This document shows positions 54,311-63,624 of a DNA stretch of 64,000 nt, in pieces. Origin of the DNA: Streptomyces sp. TG1A-60. Lineage in GTDB: Bacteria > Actinomycetota > Actinomycetes > Streptomycetales > Streptomycetaceae. Positions within the stretch are counted from its first letter, which is position 1, and each line of letters starts with the position of its first letter. The translations under genes and the position numbers were made by a program. The notes below the pieces were generated by a model. That model had not been told where the DNA came from, made no database searches, and saw only the letters and a list, made by a program, of their open reading frames with translations. The DNA lies in contig NZ_CP147520.1 of the NCBI RefSeq assembly GCF_037201975.1, positions 372,001 through 436,000 of the forward strand, given 5' to 3'.

Positions 54311-54450
54311 GTCGTCCACCCGGGACCGTCCGCTCCTACCCGCCACGGCCGCCCCGGGTGCGGCGGCCCCGGCCATCCCCTAGACCGGGGCCGCCCAGAC
54401 TCCACACCCGCTGCACCCGATGGCGTCGATGCAAGACCGGAGCGTTGAAC

Positions 54451-54834
54451 ATGGCCCTCATCTCCTCGCCCCTCCGCACGGACTGGCCGTGTCAGGTCAA
54501 GACACCCGGCAGTTACGACTGGGAGAGGTCCGCGGCGAAGTGGCTGCGCGAGCTGGTGCCGGCCCGCTACGGCAGCTACCCGGCGATGATGCGCCACCCG
54601 GTCCTGCTCGCCCGCCACGCGCAGATCCAGGTCCAGCACGAGATCAAGGTCGCCCGCACCGCCCTGCAGACCGCCCGCTCCGAGCTGCCTCGCCTCGGCA
54701 TGTCCGAGACGGTCATCGAGCACACCATCAAGATGTACGCCGCCGAGGTCACTCAGCTGAACCACATAGCCCGCTCCGTCCGGGCCGTCAGTCAGGCCCT
54801 CGTGGACCACAATCCCGCCCGCGCCTCCCACTGA
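54451..54834 (+). CDS. Conserved hypothetical protein, 127 residues
   Basis: A soluble, mainly helical protein: SYDWERSAAKWLRELVPARY, MMRHPVLLARHAQIQVQHE, then TVIEHTIKMYAAEVTQLNHI. The first two helices and the regular His/Gln pattern suggest a small helical bundle conserved among Streptomyces. I do not know its function. ATG 54451 is well placed. It stands alone, 140 bp after a hairpin. Confidence 0.7.
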   Translation: MALISSPLRTDWPCQVKTPGSYDWERSAAKWLRELVPARYGSYPAMMRHPVLLARHAQIQVQHEIKVARTALQTARSELPRLGMSETVIEHTIKMYAAEVTQLNHIARSVRAVSQALVDHNPARASH

Positions 54835-54941
54835 CCCGTCCACGCTCCCCGCGCGCCGCGGTAGACGGCGCCCCCGCGGGGAAGACGATGGGGCAGGCAG
54901 AAGCCGGGCACACGGCCCGGCTCGAACGAGGGGCGGGACCG

Positions 54942-55259
54942 ATGGACTCCTGGACCTGGGCTGTGATCGTCGCGATCGCGCTGGTCGCGGTCGCCTTCCT
55001 CGCGGTGGCCGTCCGGCTGCTCCTGCGACTCGTCCGCACCCGACGCGATCTGCGCCGGGCCGGACTCCCCACCGGCCCCAAGTGGGTCTTCTGGGGTGCC
55101 GTCCTCTATCTCGTCCTCCCGACCGACCTCGTGCCCGACCCTGTCTACCTGGACGACATCGGCGTCCTCCTCCTGGCCCTCAGGTCCATGCGCTCCGGCC
55201 GCGAGGACCTGCTGGCCACCGAACGGCAGGAGGGCACGGGAACCGCCCTGCGCGGATGA
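54942..55259 (+). CDS. DUF1232 (YkvA-like) membrane protein
   Basis: A 105-residue protein with one N-terminal helix (WAVIVAIALVAVAFLAVAV), a basic stretch and the DUF1232 signature GAVLYLVLPTDLVPDPVYLD followed by DDIGVLLLALRSM. YkvA proteins are small, widespread and uncharacterised. ATG 54942 is chosen because it places the helix at the N-terminus. The gene follows the 127-residue gene by 107 bp. Confidence 0.83.
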   Translation: MDSWTWAVIVAIALVAVAFLAVAVRLLLRLVRTRRDLRRAGLPTGPKWVFWGAVLYLVLPTDLVPDPVYLDDIGVLLLALRSMRSGREDLLATERQEGTGTALRG

Positions 55260-55750
55260 GACGTTGCCGGCTGACGGTCGCTGCGACGGACGGCACCGAT
55301 GAGCGGGCCGACACCGGGGAGCAACCTCCCCCCTGCCGGACGGCACCTGCCGATCAGGGTGCCGGGCCCGTTCGGCGTGTCTGCCCTCATCACACGCCCC
55401 GACCCTGCTGGGCACAGGCGCAGCGCCCGTGCCCTCGCCCGCTTCACCTCGAACGGTGGGCACGGGCGTGGTGAGGCCGGGCGCGGTCGTACTGTCCCTC
55501 CGGGCGGTTCCACCCGGGCGTCGGCCCCCCTGCGACCAGGGGGGCGGCCCTCCACACACAGGTGCGCGGTTGCCGCACCTCCGCACGCAGCCGTGCCGGT
55601 TCCTCCCGGGTCGCCTCGCCGTCGCCGTCCGGCTCCGACCGGGAATTCCCTCTCATACGGCACCTTGCGTTCTCGTTCGGACCGACGGCCAGGGCTGTCA
55701 TCTGCCCGGCCCCGGTCCGCGTACGCCGAATCCGGTCTACCGTCGTGCGC
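55260..55750. other. Intergenic stretch of about 490 bp, no gene
   Basis: Open frames here are composition-driven and unsupported on both strands. There is no clear promoter or hairpin except that a 5' leader of the downstream kinase gene must lie inside it. Confidence 0.4.
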
Positions 55751-56410
55751 ATGCCGCCGACTTTCGACGACCTGCTGGAACGGGCCGCCTGTCTCGTCCG
55801 TCCCGGCCACCGGGCACTCCTCGGCATCGCCGGCGGCCCCGGCGCGGGCAAGAGCACCCTGGCCGAGCGACTGACCCGGGCGCTCAACGGCGACGGGCGG
55901 CCGTGGGTGGCCCACGTGCCCATGGACGGGTTCCATCTCGCCGACGTCGAACTCGACCGCCTCGGCCGTCGGGGCCGCAAGGGCGCGCCGGACACCTTCG
56001 ACGCGGCCGGGTACGCGGCCCTGCTGAAGAGGCTGCGCGACGACGAGGACGAGACCGTCTACGCGCCGGGCTTCGAACGGAGGCTGGAGCAGCCCGTCGC
56101 GGGCTCGATCCCGGTACCGCCCACCGCCCGCCTGATCGTCACCGAGGGGAACTACCTCCTGCTGGACGAGGCGCCCTGGACCCGCGTCCGGTCCCACCTC
56201 GACGAGGTCTGGTTCTGCGACCTCGACGAGACCGAGCGCGTACGCCGACTCGTCGCCCGCCACGAGGAGTTCGGCAAGGACCACGACACGGCTGTCGCGT
56301 GGGTGCTCGGCACGGACCGGCGCAACGCCGACCTGGTCGCGACGACCAGATGTCACGCGGACCTGGTGGTGCCGGACTCGGCGATGCCGAGGGCGGAGGC
56401 GGGGGCGTAG
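55751..56410 (+). CDS. Nucleoside/pantothenate-kinase-like P-loop kinase
   Basis: A 219-residue P-loop kinase. Walker A is GIAGGPGAGKSTLAERL near residue 29. VAHVPMDGFHLADVELDRLG holds the substrate Asp-Gly-Phe-His motif of the uridine kinase/pantothenate kinase/phosphoribulokinase superfamily, and VTEGNYLLLDEAPW is the Walker B-like strand. The family is usually annotated nucleoside/nucleotide kinase; it may phosphorylate a sugar (fructose-type) or nucleoside. ATG 55751 is used. It converges on the carbohydrate operon. Confidence 0.87.
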   Translation: MPPTFDDLLERAACLVRPGHRALLGIAGGPGAGKSTLAERLTRALNGDGRPWVAHVPMDGFHLADVELDRLGRRGRKGAPDTFDAAGYAALLKRLRDDEDETVYAPGFERRLEQPVAGSIPVPPTARLIVTEGNYLLLDEAPWTRVRSHLDEVWFCDLDETERVRRLVARHEEFGKDHDTAVAWVLGTDRRNADLVATTRCHADLVVPDSAMPRAEAGA

Positions 56411-56463
56411 AACAGGCGGCCCGACGTCACCGGGTATCGTCGGGCTGCTGGTTCGAGGCCGGC

Positions 56464-58295
56464 TCAGCGCCGCAGCGTCAGGAGCGGTTCTCCGGTCGCG
56501 TCGCCCGCCGGGTCACCGATCAGGGCGGTGAAGGCCTCCGTGCGCACGGTCAGGCCCTCCGGGGTGCGCTCGAAGGCGGGGACGAAGCGGTCGTCGGAGC
56601 CGCCGTAGCGCACGGCGAAGACGTTCAGGCCGTCCGGGGCGCCGGGGGCCGGGGGCGCCTCGATCGCCGTGGAGGCGACGAGGTGGGACCAGCCCTCGTC
56701 GGGGTTGCCGTAGCCGCGGGGGTCCGCGGCGAGGGCGAAGGCGGCCAGTTCCTGGGTGGTGTCGGCGCGCGCGTCGAAGTACTCCGGGCCCTCGGCGGCC
56801 GGGTGGGTCAGCCGCAGATCGCCGGCGGCCGTCACGTCGGCCTCCGCGATCCGGCGCAGCCCGTCGCCGTCCTCCGCGAGGTACGGCAGTCCGGCGAGGA
56901 GGTACGGCTCGCCAGGCAGGCGTTCGACGGCGACCGCGCTCCACAGACGGGCCCCGTCGGTGACGTACAGGGACTGGACGTGGCGCAGGACGTGGTCGCG
57001 GGTGACGACCGGCTTGGTGACCAGCTTGGCCGTCAGGCCGTCGGCGCGGGTGTCTCGTACCCGTACCGCTCCCATGGGGCGGCACAGCAGGAAGCCGTCG
57101 ACGACCGGCCCGAAGCCGTGCTGGCGGTTGACGGCCGCCGGGAGGAGGTAGGTCCCGTCGGCCTCGATCAGCGACGGGGTCATCCTGCTGTCGAAGGCCA
57201 CCGAGACCCTGCCCGCGCGCAGTTGGTGGCGGACCGGCTCCGTGGACGGGGTGCGGTGCCAGGGGGTGGTGTCCTGGATCTGCCAGACGAGCATCCACGC
57301 GAAGTGCCCGTCCACACCGCCGTCCGGCTTTACCGCGTGCCGGCCCCAGCGGGTGTCGCCCCGGTAGCGCCCCAGGTCGGCGCCGATGCGCCTGCCGAAG
57401 TAGCGCAGGCCGAGGACGGACTCGAAGCCGGAGTGCTGCTCACTGTAGCGGGGGCCGCCGAAGTCGAAGCCGCCGGTGGTCAGGCGGGCGTCGAGGTAGT
57501 GGGCGACGGCCTCCCCGTCCTCGGCGAAGATCTCCTCGCCGCTGACCAGGTGGGCCTGGGCGAGGAAGGACAGGGAGATCGGGCCGTAGTTGTTGTCGTA
57601 CGCGCCGCCGTGCTCCGGGGGAGGAGTGCGCCCCGGTCGCGTACCCGGTGGGCGCGGATCTCCTCGGTGTACAGGGCGATCGCGTGGGCGCGGACCAGTC
57701 GCCCCTCCTCGGGCGGGAGGTGGCGGGCCAGCATCAGGCCGCCCACGACGCAGCCGATCGCCTGGTTGCCGGCTTCCTGTGGGTTGAAGAAGGTCGCCTC
57801 GGTGAGCCAGCGCCAGTAGCCGCGGCTCATCTCCCGCAGGGCGGCGGCCTGTTCGTCGTCGAGGAGGCCGTCGGCGAGATCGAGAAGGTTGACCGCCTGG
57901 AGCAGCGCCCAGACCGTGCTCGGCCAGTCGCCGATGGGGTGGGCGCCGGACGCCAGGGTGTAACGGGCGTACGGAAAACCGGAGTTGCGCAGGCGCAGGT
58001 TCGGGTAGCCGGGGTTGTCGTCCGTGTAGACGCGCTCCCGGAGGTGGAAGTCCGTGCTGCGGCGCACGGCCTCGGGCAGCCGCGGGTCCTTGGCGCGGTG
58101 CCAGGCGAGGGCCAGCAGGGAGGTGACGCCGAGGGAGGTGTCGCCGATGTCGTCGACGCAGTCGGGGTGTTCGAGGCTGCCCTCGGGCGTGAGCCGGGCG
58201 AGGGCCTCCTCGGTGACCGCGGCGAGGATCTCGTCGTACGCCTCGGGGGTGGCCGGCAGGTCGTGCAGCCGGCCGAGCTGACGGGGAAGACGCAC
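56464..58295 (-). pseudogene. Intracellular (alpha/alpha) toroid-like carbohydrate enzyme, frameshifted
   Basis: Reconstructed length is ~610 residues. The N-terminal ~380 are helical with aromatic-rich turns (SGFPYARYTLASGAHPIGDW, YWRWLTEATFFNPQEAGNQA, HGGAYDNNYGPISLSFLAQA), as in (alpha/alpha) toroid glycoside hydrolases or lyases; the last ~230 form a beta-rich domain. One C is missing from the run at 57615-57619 (read on the minus strand); restoring it joins ALLP to EHGGAYDNN. No signal peptide, so it should act on imported oligosaccharide. GTG 58295 is seven bases after the permease stop, making it the last gene of the operon. The substrate is unknown. Confidence 0.72.
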
Positions 58296-58301
58296 CGGGG
58301 G

Positions 58302-59189
58302 TCAGCCCTTCATGCCGGAGGTCGCCATGCCTTCCACCAGCCGCTTCTGGAAGACGAGGAAACAGATGAGGGTGGGCAGGAGGGCGATGGTCGACATGGC
58401 GAACATCGCGCCGTAGGAGGAGCCGCTGGTCTGGTCCATGAACAGGGTCAGGCCGAGGGGGACGGTGAACTTGTCGTTCTGCTGGAGGTAGACGAGCTGG
58501 TGGAGGAAGTCGTCGTAGGTCCAGATGAAGGTGAAGATCGTGGTGGTGATCAGGGCCGGCCTCATCAGCGGCAGGATGATCTTCCAGTAGATCTTCCAGG
58601 GGTTGGCGCCGTCCACCATCGCCGCCTGGTCCAGCTCGCGCGGGATGGAGCGGATGAACTGGACCATCAGGAAGATGAAGAAGGCGTCCACCGCGAGGAA
58701 CTTGGGCACGATCAACGGCAGGTAGGTGTTGATCCAGGTCAGGTTGTAGAAGATCGTGTACTGCGGGATCAGAACGGCCTGCGTGGGCAGCATCAGCGTG
58801 CCGAGCATGATGCCGAACCAGATCTTCTTGCCGCGGAACTCGAAGCGTGCGAAGGCGTAGGCGGCCAGCGAGCAGGAGATGACATTGCCGATCACCGCGC
58901 CGATCGTGACGATCAGCGAGTTGGTGATGTAGAGGGAGAAGGAGTTGCCGGAGCCGCTCCAGCCCTCGGAGTAGTTCTCCGGGCGCAGTTCGTTGGGGAT
59001 GAGCCCGGGGTGGGTGAAGATCTCGGTGTCGGGTTTGAGGGAGCTGCTCAGCATCCACATCAGCGGGTAGAGCATGACGACCGCGACGCCGATGAGCACG
59101 GTGTGGATGAAGATGCGGCGCGAGCCGGTGGCCGAACGCATCTTCTGCAGCGGTGACTGCAACGAGCGGGTGGGGGTGATGGCGGACAT
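58302..59189 (-). CDS. Sugar ABC transporter permease, MalG-type
   Basis: A 295-residue inner-membrane permease with six helices. The cytoplasmic coupling loop is ELDQAAMVDGANPWKIYWKI, matching the EAA motif (EAA...G.........P). It belongs to the carbohydrate uptake CUT1 family. No ATPase gene is in the operon, so it must use a shared MsiK-type ATPase elsewhere in the genome. It follows the other permease by 20 bp. Confidence 0.92.
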   Translation of the reverse strand: MSAITPTRSLQSPLQKMRSATGSRRIFIHTVLIGVAVVMLYPLMWMLSSSLKPDTEIFTHPGLIPNELRPENYSEGWSGSGNSFSLYITNSLIVTIGAVIGNVISCSLAAYAFARFEFRGKKIWFGIMLGTLMLPTQAVLIPQYTIFYNLTWINTYLPLIVPKFLAVDAFFIFLMVQFIRSIPRELDQAAMVDGANPWKIYWKIILPLMRPALITTTIFTFIWTYDDFLHQLVYLQQNDKFTVPLGLTLFMDQTSGSSYGAMFAMSTIALLPTLICFLVFQKRLVEGMATSGMKG

Positions 59190-59209
59190 GGCGAAGGACT
59201 CCTCGTCGC

Positions 59210-60187
59210 TCAGTCGTCGTAGTGGACCCAGTAGCGGCTGGCGATGAAGTTGACCGCCGTGAAGCCTGCGATGACCAGGAACAGCACCCAGGCGAGCGCC
59301 GAGGCGTATCCCATCTGGAGGTCGTTGAAGCCCTTCTTGTACAGGTAGAGGGAGTACAGCATGGTCGAGTTGAGCGGGCCGCCCTCGCCGTTGCTGATCA
59401 CGAAGGCGGGGGTGAACGTCTTGAACGCGTCGATGATCTGCAGGACGACGTTGAAGAAGACGATCGGGGTGAGCAGCGGCAGGGTGATCTTGAAGAACCT
59501 GGTGACGGGTGTGGCGCCGTCGAGCGCGGCTGCCTCGTACACGTCCTTCGGCAGCTGCTTCAGGCCGGCCAGGAAGATGACCATGGGGGTGCCGAACTGC
59601 CAGACCGCGAGCAGGACGAGCGTGTAGAGCGCGCTGTCGGGGCTGGAGATCCAGTCCTGGCCCTTGATGCCGAACCAGGCGAGGAAGTCGTTGAACAGAC
59701 CGTCGCCGCCGAAGATCTGCCGCCACATGATGGCGATGGCCACGGCCCCGCCGAGCAGCGAGGGCAGGTAGAAGGCGGCCCGGTACAGGCCGATGCCCTT
59801 CAGATCGCGGTTGAGCAGCATCGCAACGGCGAGCGCGAGCGCCAGCTTCAACGGCACCGAGACGACGACGTAGATGAGGGTGGCGTGCACCGAGTCCCAG
59901 AAGACGGGGTCGTCGGTGAACATCCGGTCGTAGTTGTCGAGGCCGACCCACTGTTCGGGCGTCAGGAGGTCGAAGTCGGTGAAGGACAGGTACAGCGAGT
60001 CGAGCATCGGGTAGATCGTCAGGCCGAACAGGCCGACGAACCAGGGGGCCAGGAAGAGGTACGGCCACCAGCCGCCGCCCCGCCGTCTGGCGAGGCGGCG
60101 GCGCATACGGTCACGCTCCCGCTGGTCGGACGGGGTCACCGGAACCGACGGCTCCTTCACGACCTCGTCTGTCTGCGTGGTGGTCAT
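59210..60187 (-). CDS. Sugar ABC transporter permease, MalF-type
   Basis: A 325-residue permease. A basic N-terminal tail (RERDRMRRRLARRRGGG) precedes six helices. The EAA loop is DVYEAAALDGATPVTRFFKI. It pairs with the downstream MalG-type permease to form a CUT1 importer. ATG 60187 is preferred over 60193 because GGAGAG is eight bases upstream. Confidence 0.92.
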   Translation of the reverse strand: MTTTQTDEVVKEPSVPVTPSDQRERDRMRRRLARRRGGGWWPYLFLAPWFVGLFGLTIYPMLDSLYLSFTDFDLLTPEQWVGLDNYDRMFTDDPVFWDSVHATLIYVVVSVPLKLALALAVAMLLNRDLKGIGLYRAAFYLPSLLGGAVAIAIMWRQIFGGDGLFNDFLAWFGIKGQDWISSPDSALYTLVLLAVWQFGTPMVIFLAGLKQLPKDVYEAAALDGATPVTRFFKITLPLLTPIVFFNVVLQIIDAFKTFTPAFVISNGEGGPLNSTMLYSLYLYKKGFNDLQMGYASALAWVLFLVIAGFTAVNFIASRYWVHYDD

Positions 60188-60234
60188 ACCCATCTCTCCC
60201 TGGCCCTCTCCCGCTTTACGTCGTGCGGCGGCAA

Positions 60235-61566
60235 CTAGCCGCCCAGGATCCCTGCCGACTGGTCGAAGAACTCACCCAGCTGCGCCTTGATCGACTTCTT
60301 CCCGAAGGCGATGGCGAGGTTGGACTGGAACAGCAGGTCCCAGATCTGGTCGGCGCCCTGCGGCGGGGGCGTGGGGGCGGGCAGGGCGTTGCTCGCGGCG
60401 GCGACCCGCTTGGAGATGTAGTCGGCGTTCTCCATGTTGAGCTTGTCCGTCTCGGTCAGGCCCGCGGCGATCAGGTTGCGGGCCTTCTCCGTCGGCGGGA
60501 TGCCGCGCAGCAGCTGCATGTCCTTGATCGCTGTCTCGTCCTGCGCGAAGAACGCCATGATCTTCACGGAGTCGGCGACCTTCTTGCTCGCCTTCGTCGC
60601 GCTCAGCAGCACACCGCCGTTGACGAAGTTGCCCTCGCGGGCGCCGGAGAAGTCGCCCTGCGGGGTGGGCAGGAAGTCCAACTGCGCGTCGGTGATGGAG
60701 CCGCCAGCGCCGTAGACCCCGGAGTCGAAGGTGAACAGGGCCTTGCCGATGACGACCGCGTTCTTGGTGAGGTCGTTGTGCGCGGCGGAGGTGACGGCCG
60801 GCGCCGGGCAGGCGTTCGCCTTGCGCATGGCGGCCCAGAACTCCCACCACTCCTGGAGGGTGTCGGAGGAGAAGCCGAGCTTCTTGCCGCCCTCGGCGAA
60901 GAACGTCTCGCCGTGCTCACGGGCGAAGATCTCGAAGCACTGGAGGGTGCCGCCACCGCCGTCGTCGACGCCGTGGATCTTGCCGCCGCTCTTCTTGTAG
61001 ACGTCGGTGGCGATCTTCTGCAGGTCGGCCCAGGTCCACTCGCGGTCGGGCAGCTTCAGGCCCAGCTCCTCCAGACCGCTGCGGTTGACGGTGAGCTGGT
61101 TGACGCCGATGCCGGACGGGACGCCGTAGAGCTTGCCGTCGACGGTGCCTGCGGCGAGGAGCGTCTTGGAGAACCCGTCGAGGTCCAGGCTCTTGCCGAC
61201 ATAGGAGTCGAGCGGGGCGAGGACACCCTTGCGGGCGTACTGCGCGACCAGGGCGGTGTCCATCTGGAGCAGGTCGGGGGCGCTGCCGCCGGCGATGTTG
61301 GTGTTGAACTTGTCGAAGTACCCCTCGTACCCGGAGTAGGTCTCCCGGATCTCTATGTCGGAGTTCTTCTTCCGGAAGGCGGCGAGGGCCTTCTTGTAGG
61401 CGTTGTGCCGGTCGTCGCTGCCCCACCAGGTCATGGTGAGTTCCGAGCTGGTGCTGCCGGCGCCGGTCCCTCCGGAGCAGGCGGTCAGCGCGCTGCCGAC
61501 GGCGGCTGCCACAGCGATGCCGCTCGTCGTGCGGAGCAGGGTTCTGCGCGAGATCTCGTGACCCAC
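60235..61566 (-). CDS. Sugar ABC transporter substrate-binding lipoprotein
   Basis: A 443-residue CUT1 solute-binding lipoprotein. The signal has a Tat-like twin Arg (Arg7-Arg8 in ISRRTLLRTT) and a lipobox ALTAC with Cys30. The mature protein begins with a Ser/Gly/Thr-rich linker and has SAPDLLQMDTALVAQYA and GVYGAGGSITDAQLDFLP among its lobes. It captures an oligosaccharide outside the cell and delivers it to the two permeases. GTG 61566 has GGGAGG upstream. Confidence 0.93.
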   Translation of the reverse strand: MGHEISRRTLLRTTSGIAVAAAVGSALTACSGGTGAGSTSSELTMTWWGSDDRHNAYKKALAAFRKKNSDIEIRETYSGYEGYFDKFNTNIAGGSAPDLLQMDTALVAQYARKGVLAPLDSYVGKSLDLDGFSKTLLAAGTVDGKLYGVPSGIGVNQLTVNRSGLEELGLKLPDREWTWADLQKIATDVYKKSGGKIHGVDDGGGGTLQCFEIFAREHGETFFAEGGKKLGFSSDTLQEWWEFWAAMRKANACPAPAVTSAAHNDLTKNAVVIGKALFTFDSGVYGAGGSITDAQLDFLPTPQGDFSGAREGNFVNGGVLLSATKASKKVADSVKIMAFFAQDETAIKDMQLLRGIPPTEKARNLIAAGLTETDKLNMENADYISKRVAAASNALPAPTPPPQGADQIWDLLFQSNLAIAFGKKSIKAQLGEFFDQSAGILGG

Positions 61567-61714
61567 CGGGTCCTCCCTGGATGTGCGTGACGATCCCCCG
61601 GCCGACCGAATGCGGCTCGGGTCTGTAACTGTGGATTGCGCCTTCCGGCAAGCGACCTCGCCCGGTCGCGCCGCCCTGGCGGCGAGGGTTTCCGTGGCCT
61701 CGTCCCGGCCCGGA

Positions 61715-61758
61715 CCGTACGAGCACGCCATCGTACGGCTCGCCGTACCTTCGGTACG
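61715..61758. promoter_or_regulatory. Two palindromes in front of the ABC operon
   Basis: CCGTACGA and TCGTACGG (61715-61722, 61731-61738) form an 8-bp inverted repeat with 8-nt spacer; CGTACC, TTC, GGTACG (61744-61758) is a second. Both are in the 272-bp gap between the ROK gene and the binding-protein gene. They may be operators or a stem-loop that lowers read-through from the ROK gene. Confidence 0.4.
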
Positions 61759-61838
61759 ACGGAGTACCTCGCCCAGAACCGGGTCCCGCCGGTTCAGAAA
61801 GCGCTTGTCCGGACATTGGCAGACGCCGGTGGAGTCCG

Positions 61839-62959
61839 TCAATGCTTCACCACCGCCCCTCCGGTCACGGTTTGGATTCCGCGGGCCACGGCCAGCCGGC
61901 TGGCACCCACGACGGTGCCGCTGTCGCCGAGGGCGCTGCTCACGACCTCGGTGGGCCAGCTCAGCCGGGCCAGTTCCGCCCGAACTCCCGGCAGGAGCTG
62001 GGGATTCGAGCCGACGGCGCCGCCCAGCACGATCAGGCCGGGGTCCAGGACGGCGGTCGCCGCGGCGGCCAGCCGGCCCACGTCGGCGGCCTGGCGGCCG
62101 ACGACGGCGCACGCCGTGGCATGTCCGCCGTCCACGAGCGCGAACAGTGCCTCCACGGTGTCAGGGCACGGGCCGTCCGCTCCCTGCCAGGCGTCCGCCG
62201 CCCGCCGCAGCAGGGAGCCCGCGCCGATGTGCTCCTCCAGGCCCTCGTGACGTGGTTCACGGTCGGCGTCCCACGGGTAGGGCAGCCGGGCAACCTCTCC
62301 GGCGGCGCCGTTCGCGCCGCGCAGCACCTGGCCGCCGATGACGACACCGAGGCCGATGCCCACGCCGATCCGCAGGTAGCCGAAGGTGTCCCGGCCACGG
62401 GCGGCGCCTTCGTGCAGCTCGGCCAGCGCCGCGCAGTTCACGTTGTTCTCGACGTGGACGGGCACGCCCGGGGGAGCGCGACGGCCAGGGCGTCGAAGAT
62501 GGGGCCGGCCTTGGCGGTCGCCGGGCGCACGGCCCTGCCCTCCCGGCTCTGCGTGGTGACGTCGCCGACGGCAACCACGATCGCGCGCAGCGGCGCACCG
62601 GCCGAGAGCCGCGTCAGGGCGTCCGCGACCACGCCGGTGGTGTCGGCCCGCACGCCGGTTCCCTCGGCGAGCAGGGTGCCGTCCAGGGCGCAGACCCGCA
62701 CCCGGGTGACGCTGGGGCCGAGGTCGACGGCGAGTACCGCGCCCGCCGTCGGCCCCAGATCGTATACGGCCGCCGACCTGCCGGTACCGCCGGAGAGCGT
62801 GCCGGAGCGGGCGGCGAGACCGGCGGCCTCCAGCTCGGCCACGGCGGAGGAGACGGTCGGCTTGGAAAGGCGCGCACCGGTGGCCAGTTGGGGGCGCGTC
62901 GCGGTGCGCGACGCGGCCAGTACGGCGAACACAGCGCGGGCGCTCTCGCTCAGGTGCAT
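61839..62959 (-). pseudogene. ROK-family transcriptional regulator, frameshifted
   Basis: Reconstructed length is ~373 residues. The N-terminal winged helix (ARAVFAVLAASRTATRPQLA, LSKPTVSSAVAELEAAGLAA) is followed by a ROK sugar-kinase-like domain (VLAVDLGPSVTRVRVCALDG; VHVENNVNCAALAELHEGAA; LRIGVGIGLGVVIGGQVLRG). The frame breaks at the G run 62470-62474 (five bases; six are needed), changing LPPGVPVHVENN to an early stop at 62438. The zinc-binding cysteines of catalytic ROK kinases are absent, as expected for a regulator. It is likely the repressor of this carbohydrate operon and of itself. Confidence 0.8.
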
Positions 62960-63035
62960 GCTCTCCCCAGTCGTGCCGCAGCATCCGGCCGCACGGTCGT
63001 GCGGTATCCGGGTCCGAACCCTTGACGCACCCTTA

Positions 63036-63059
63036 TTCGTTAGTTAATTTCCTAACGAA
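63036..63059. promoter_or_regulatory. ROK-type operator palindrome
   Basis: TTCGTTAG, eight bases, CTAACGAA: perfect 8-bp arms centred on TTAATTTC, 77 bp before the ROK gene start. The AT-rich palindrome in GC-rich DNA and its site next to a ROK gene make an autoregulatory operator likely. No second copy was found before the binding-protein gene. Confidence 0.7.
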
Positions 63060-63195
63060 GTCAAGCGGTACTCGCCTGCCGCGCCAGTAGAGGCCCGTCC
63101 CGGGGCTTCCCGAGCACCCCCCAGACCTGTGTGTCCAGGCACGGTTTCGCCCAGCCGTCGCTGCGCCAACGCAACGCAACGATGAAAGAGGCCTC

Positions 63196-63530
63196 CGTGC
63201 AGCCGCGCCCGTGGTGTTCGAGGCCGCCGAGGAGGGTTCTCCTCTCGCCCGGCAGGTGATCGCCGAAGGGGGCCGCGCCCTCGCCCCGCTCGTGGCGCGG
63301 CTCGCCGCGCGGGGTCGCCGCCGACGTGGTGGCGGCGGGCGGGCGGGCGGGCGGGCGGGCGGGCGGAGCGATCCTGTCCCGGGCCCGCGCCGTACTCCGC
63401 ATTCGCCGAAGCGCTCGTTGATGCCGTACCGTCCGCGCGACCGCACATACTTCAAGTGCCGCCGGTCGAAGGGGCGTTGACACTCGCACGAACTCTCCCA
63501 CGAACTCCCCTGAGAGCGGCCACCCGTTGA
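63196..63530 (+). pseudogene. BadF/BadG-type sugar kinase, C-terminal remnant
   Basis: The first frame reads VVFEAAEEGSPLARQVIAEG, GRALAPLVARLAARG. After a missing G near 63311 the family sequence VAADVVAAGG runs into a (GGGC)7 tract at 63337-63364. A third frame then reads SAFAEALVDAVPSARPHILQ and VPPVEGALTLARTL to TGA 63528-63530. Together these match the C-terminal part of N-acetylglucosamine-kinase-like BadF/BadG proteins. The N-terminal ATPase lobe is missing. Confidence 0.65.
63337..63364. repeat. GGGC tetranucleotide repeat, seven units
   Basis: Seven uninterrupted GGGC units inside the sugar-kinase remnant. A tract of this length is prone to slippage; each unit changes the frame by one base, which may explain the local frame loss. 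Confidence 0.75.
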
Positions 63531-63624
63531 TCACCGTCCGGTCGCCGACCGGTCATCCACCGGTCACACATCAACTCCACGCTCAGCCCGCACGATCATC
63601 ACACCGCGAAAGGAGCGGCGCTCC

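Noticed and set aside
56430..56465. GGTTCGA-like stretch reminiscent of a tRNA T-arm
   Set aside because: No acceptor, D or anticodon stems can be drawn around it.
57648..61590. Three long rightward open frames (57648-59156, 59222-60238, 60223-61590) across the ABC operon
   Set aside because: All lie antisense to clear permease and lipoprotein genes and have composition typical of high-GC shadow frames.
63331..63366. GGGC tract as a possible CRISPR array or G-quadruplex-only element
   Set aside because: Units are four bases without spacers, so not CRISPR. It lies within recognisable kinase-coding sequence.
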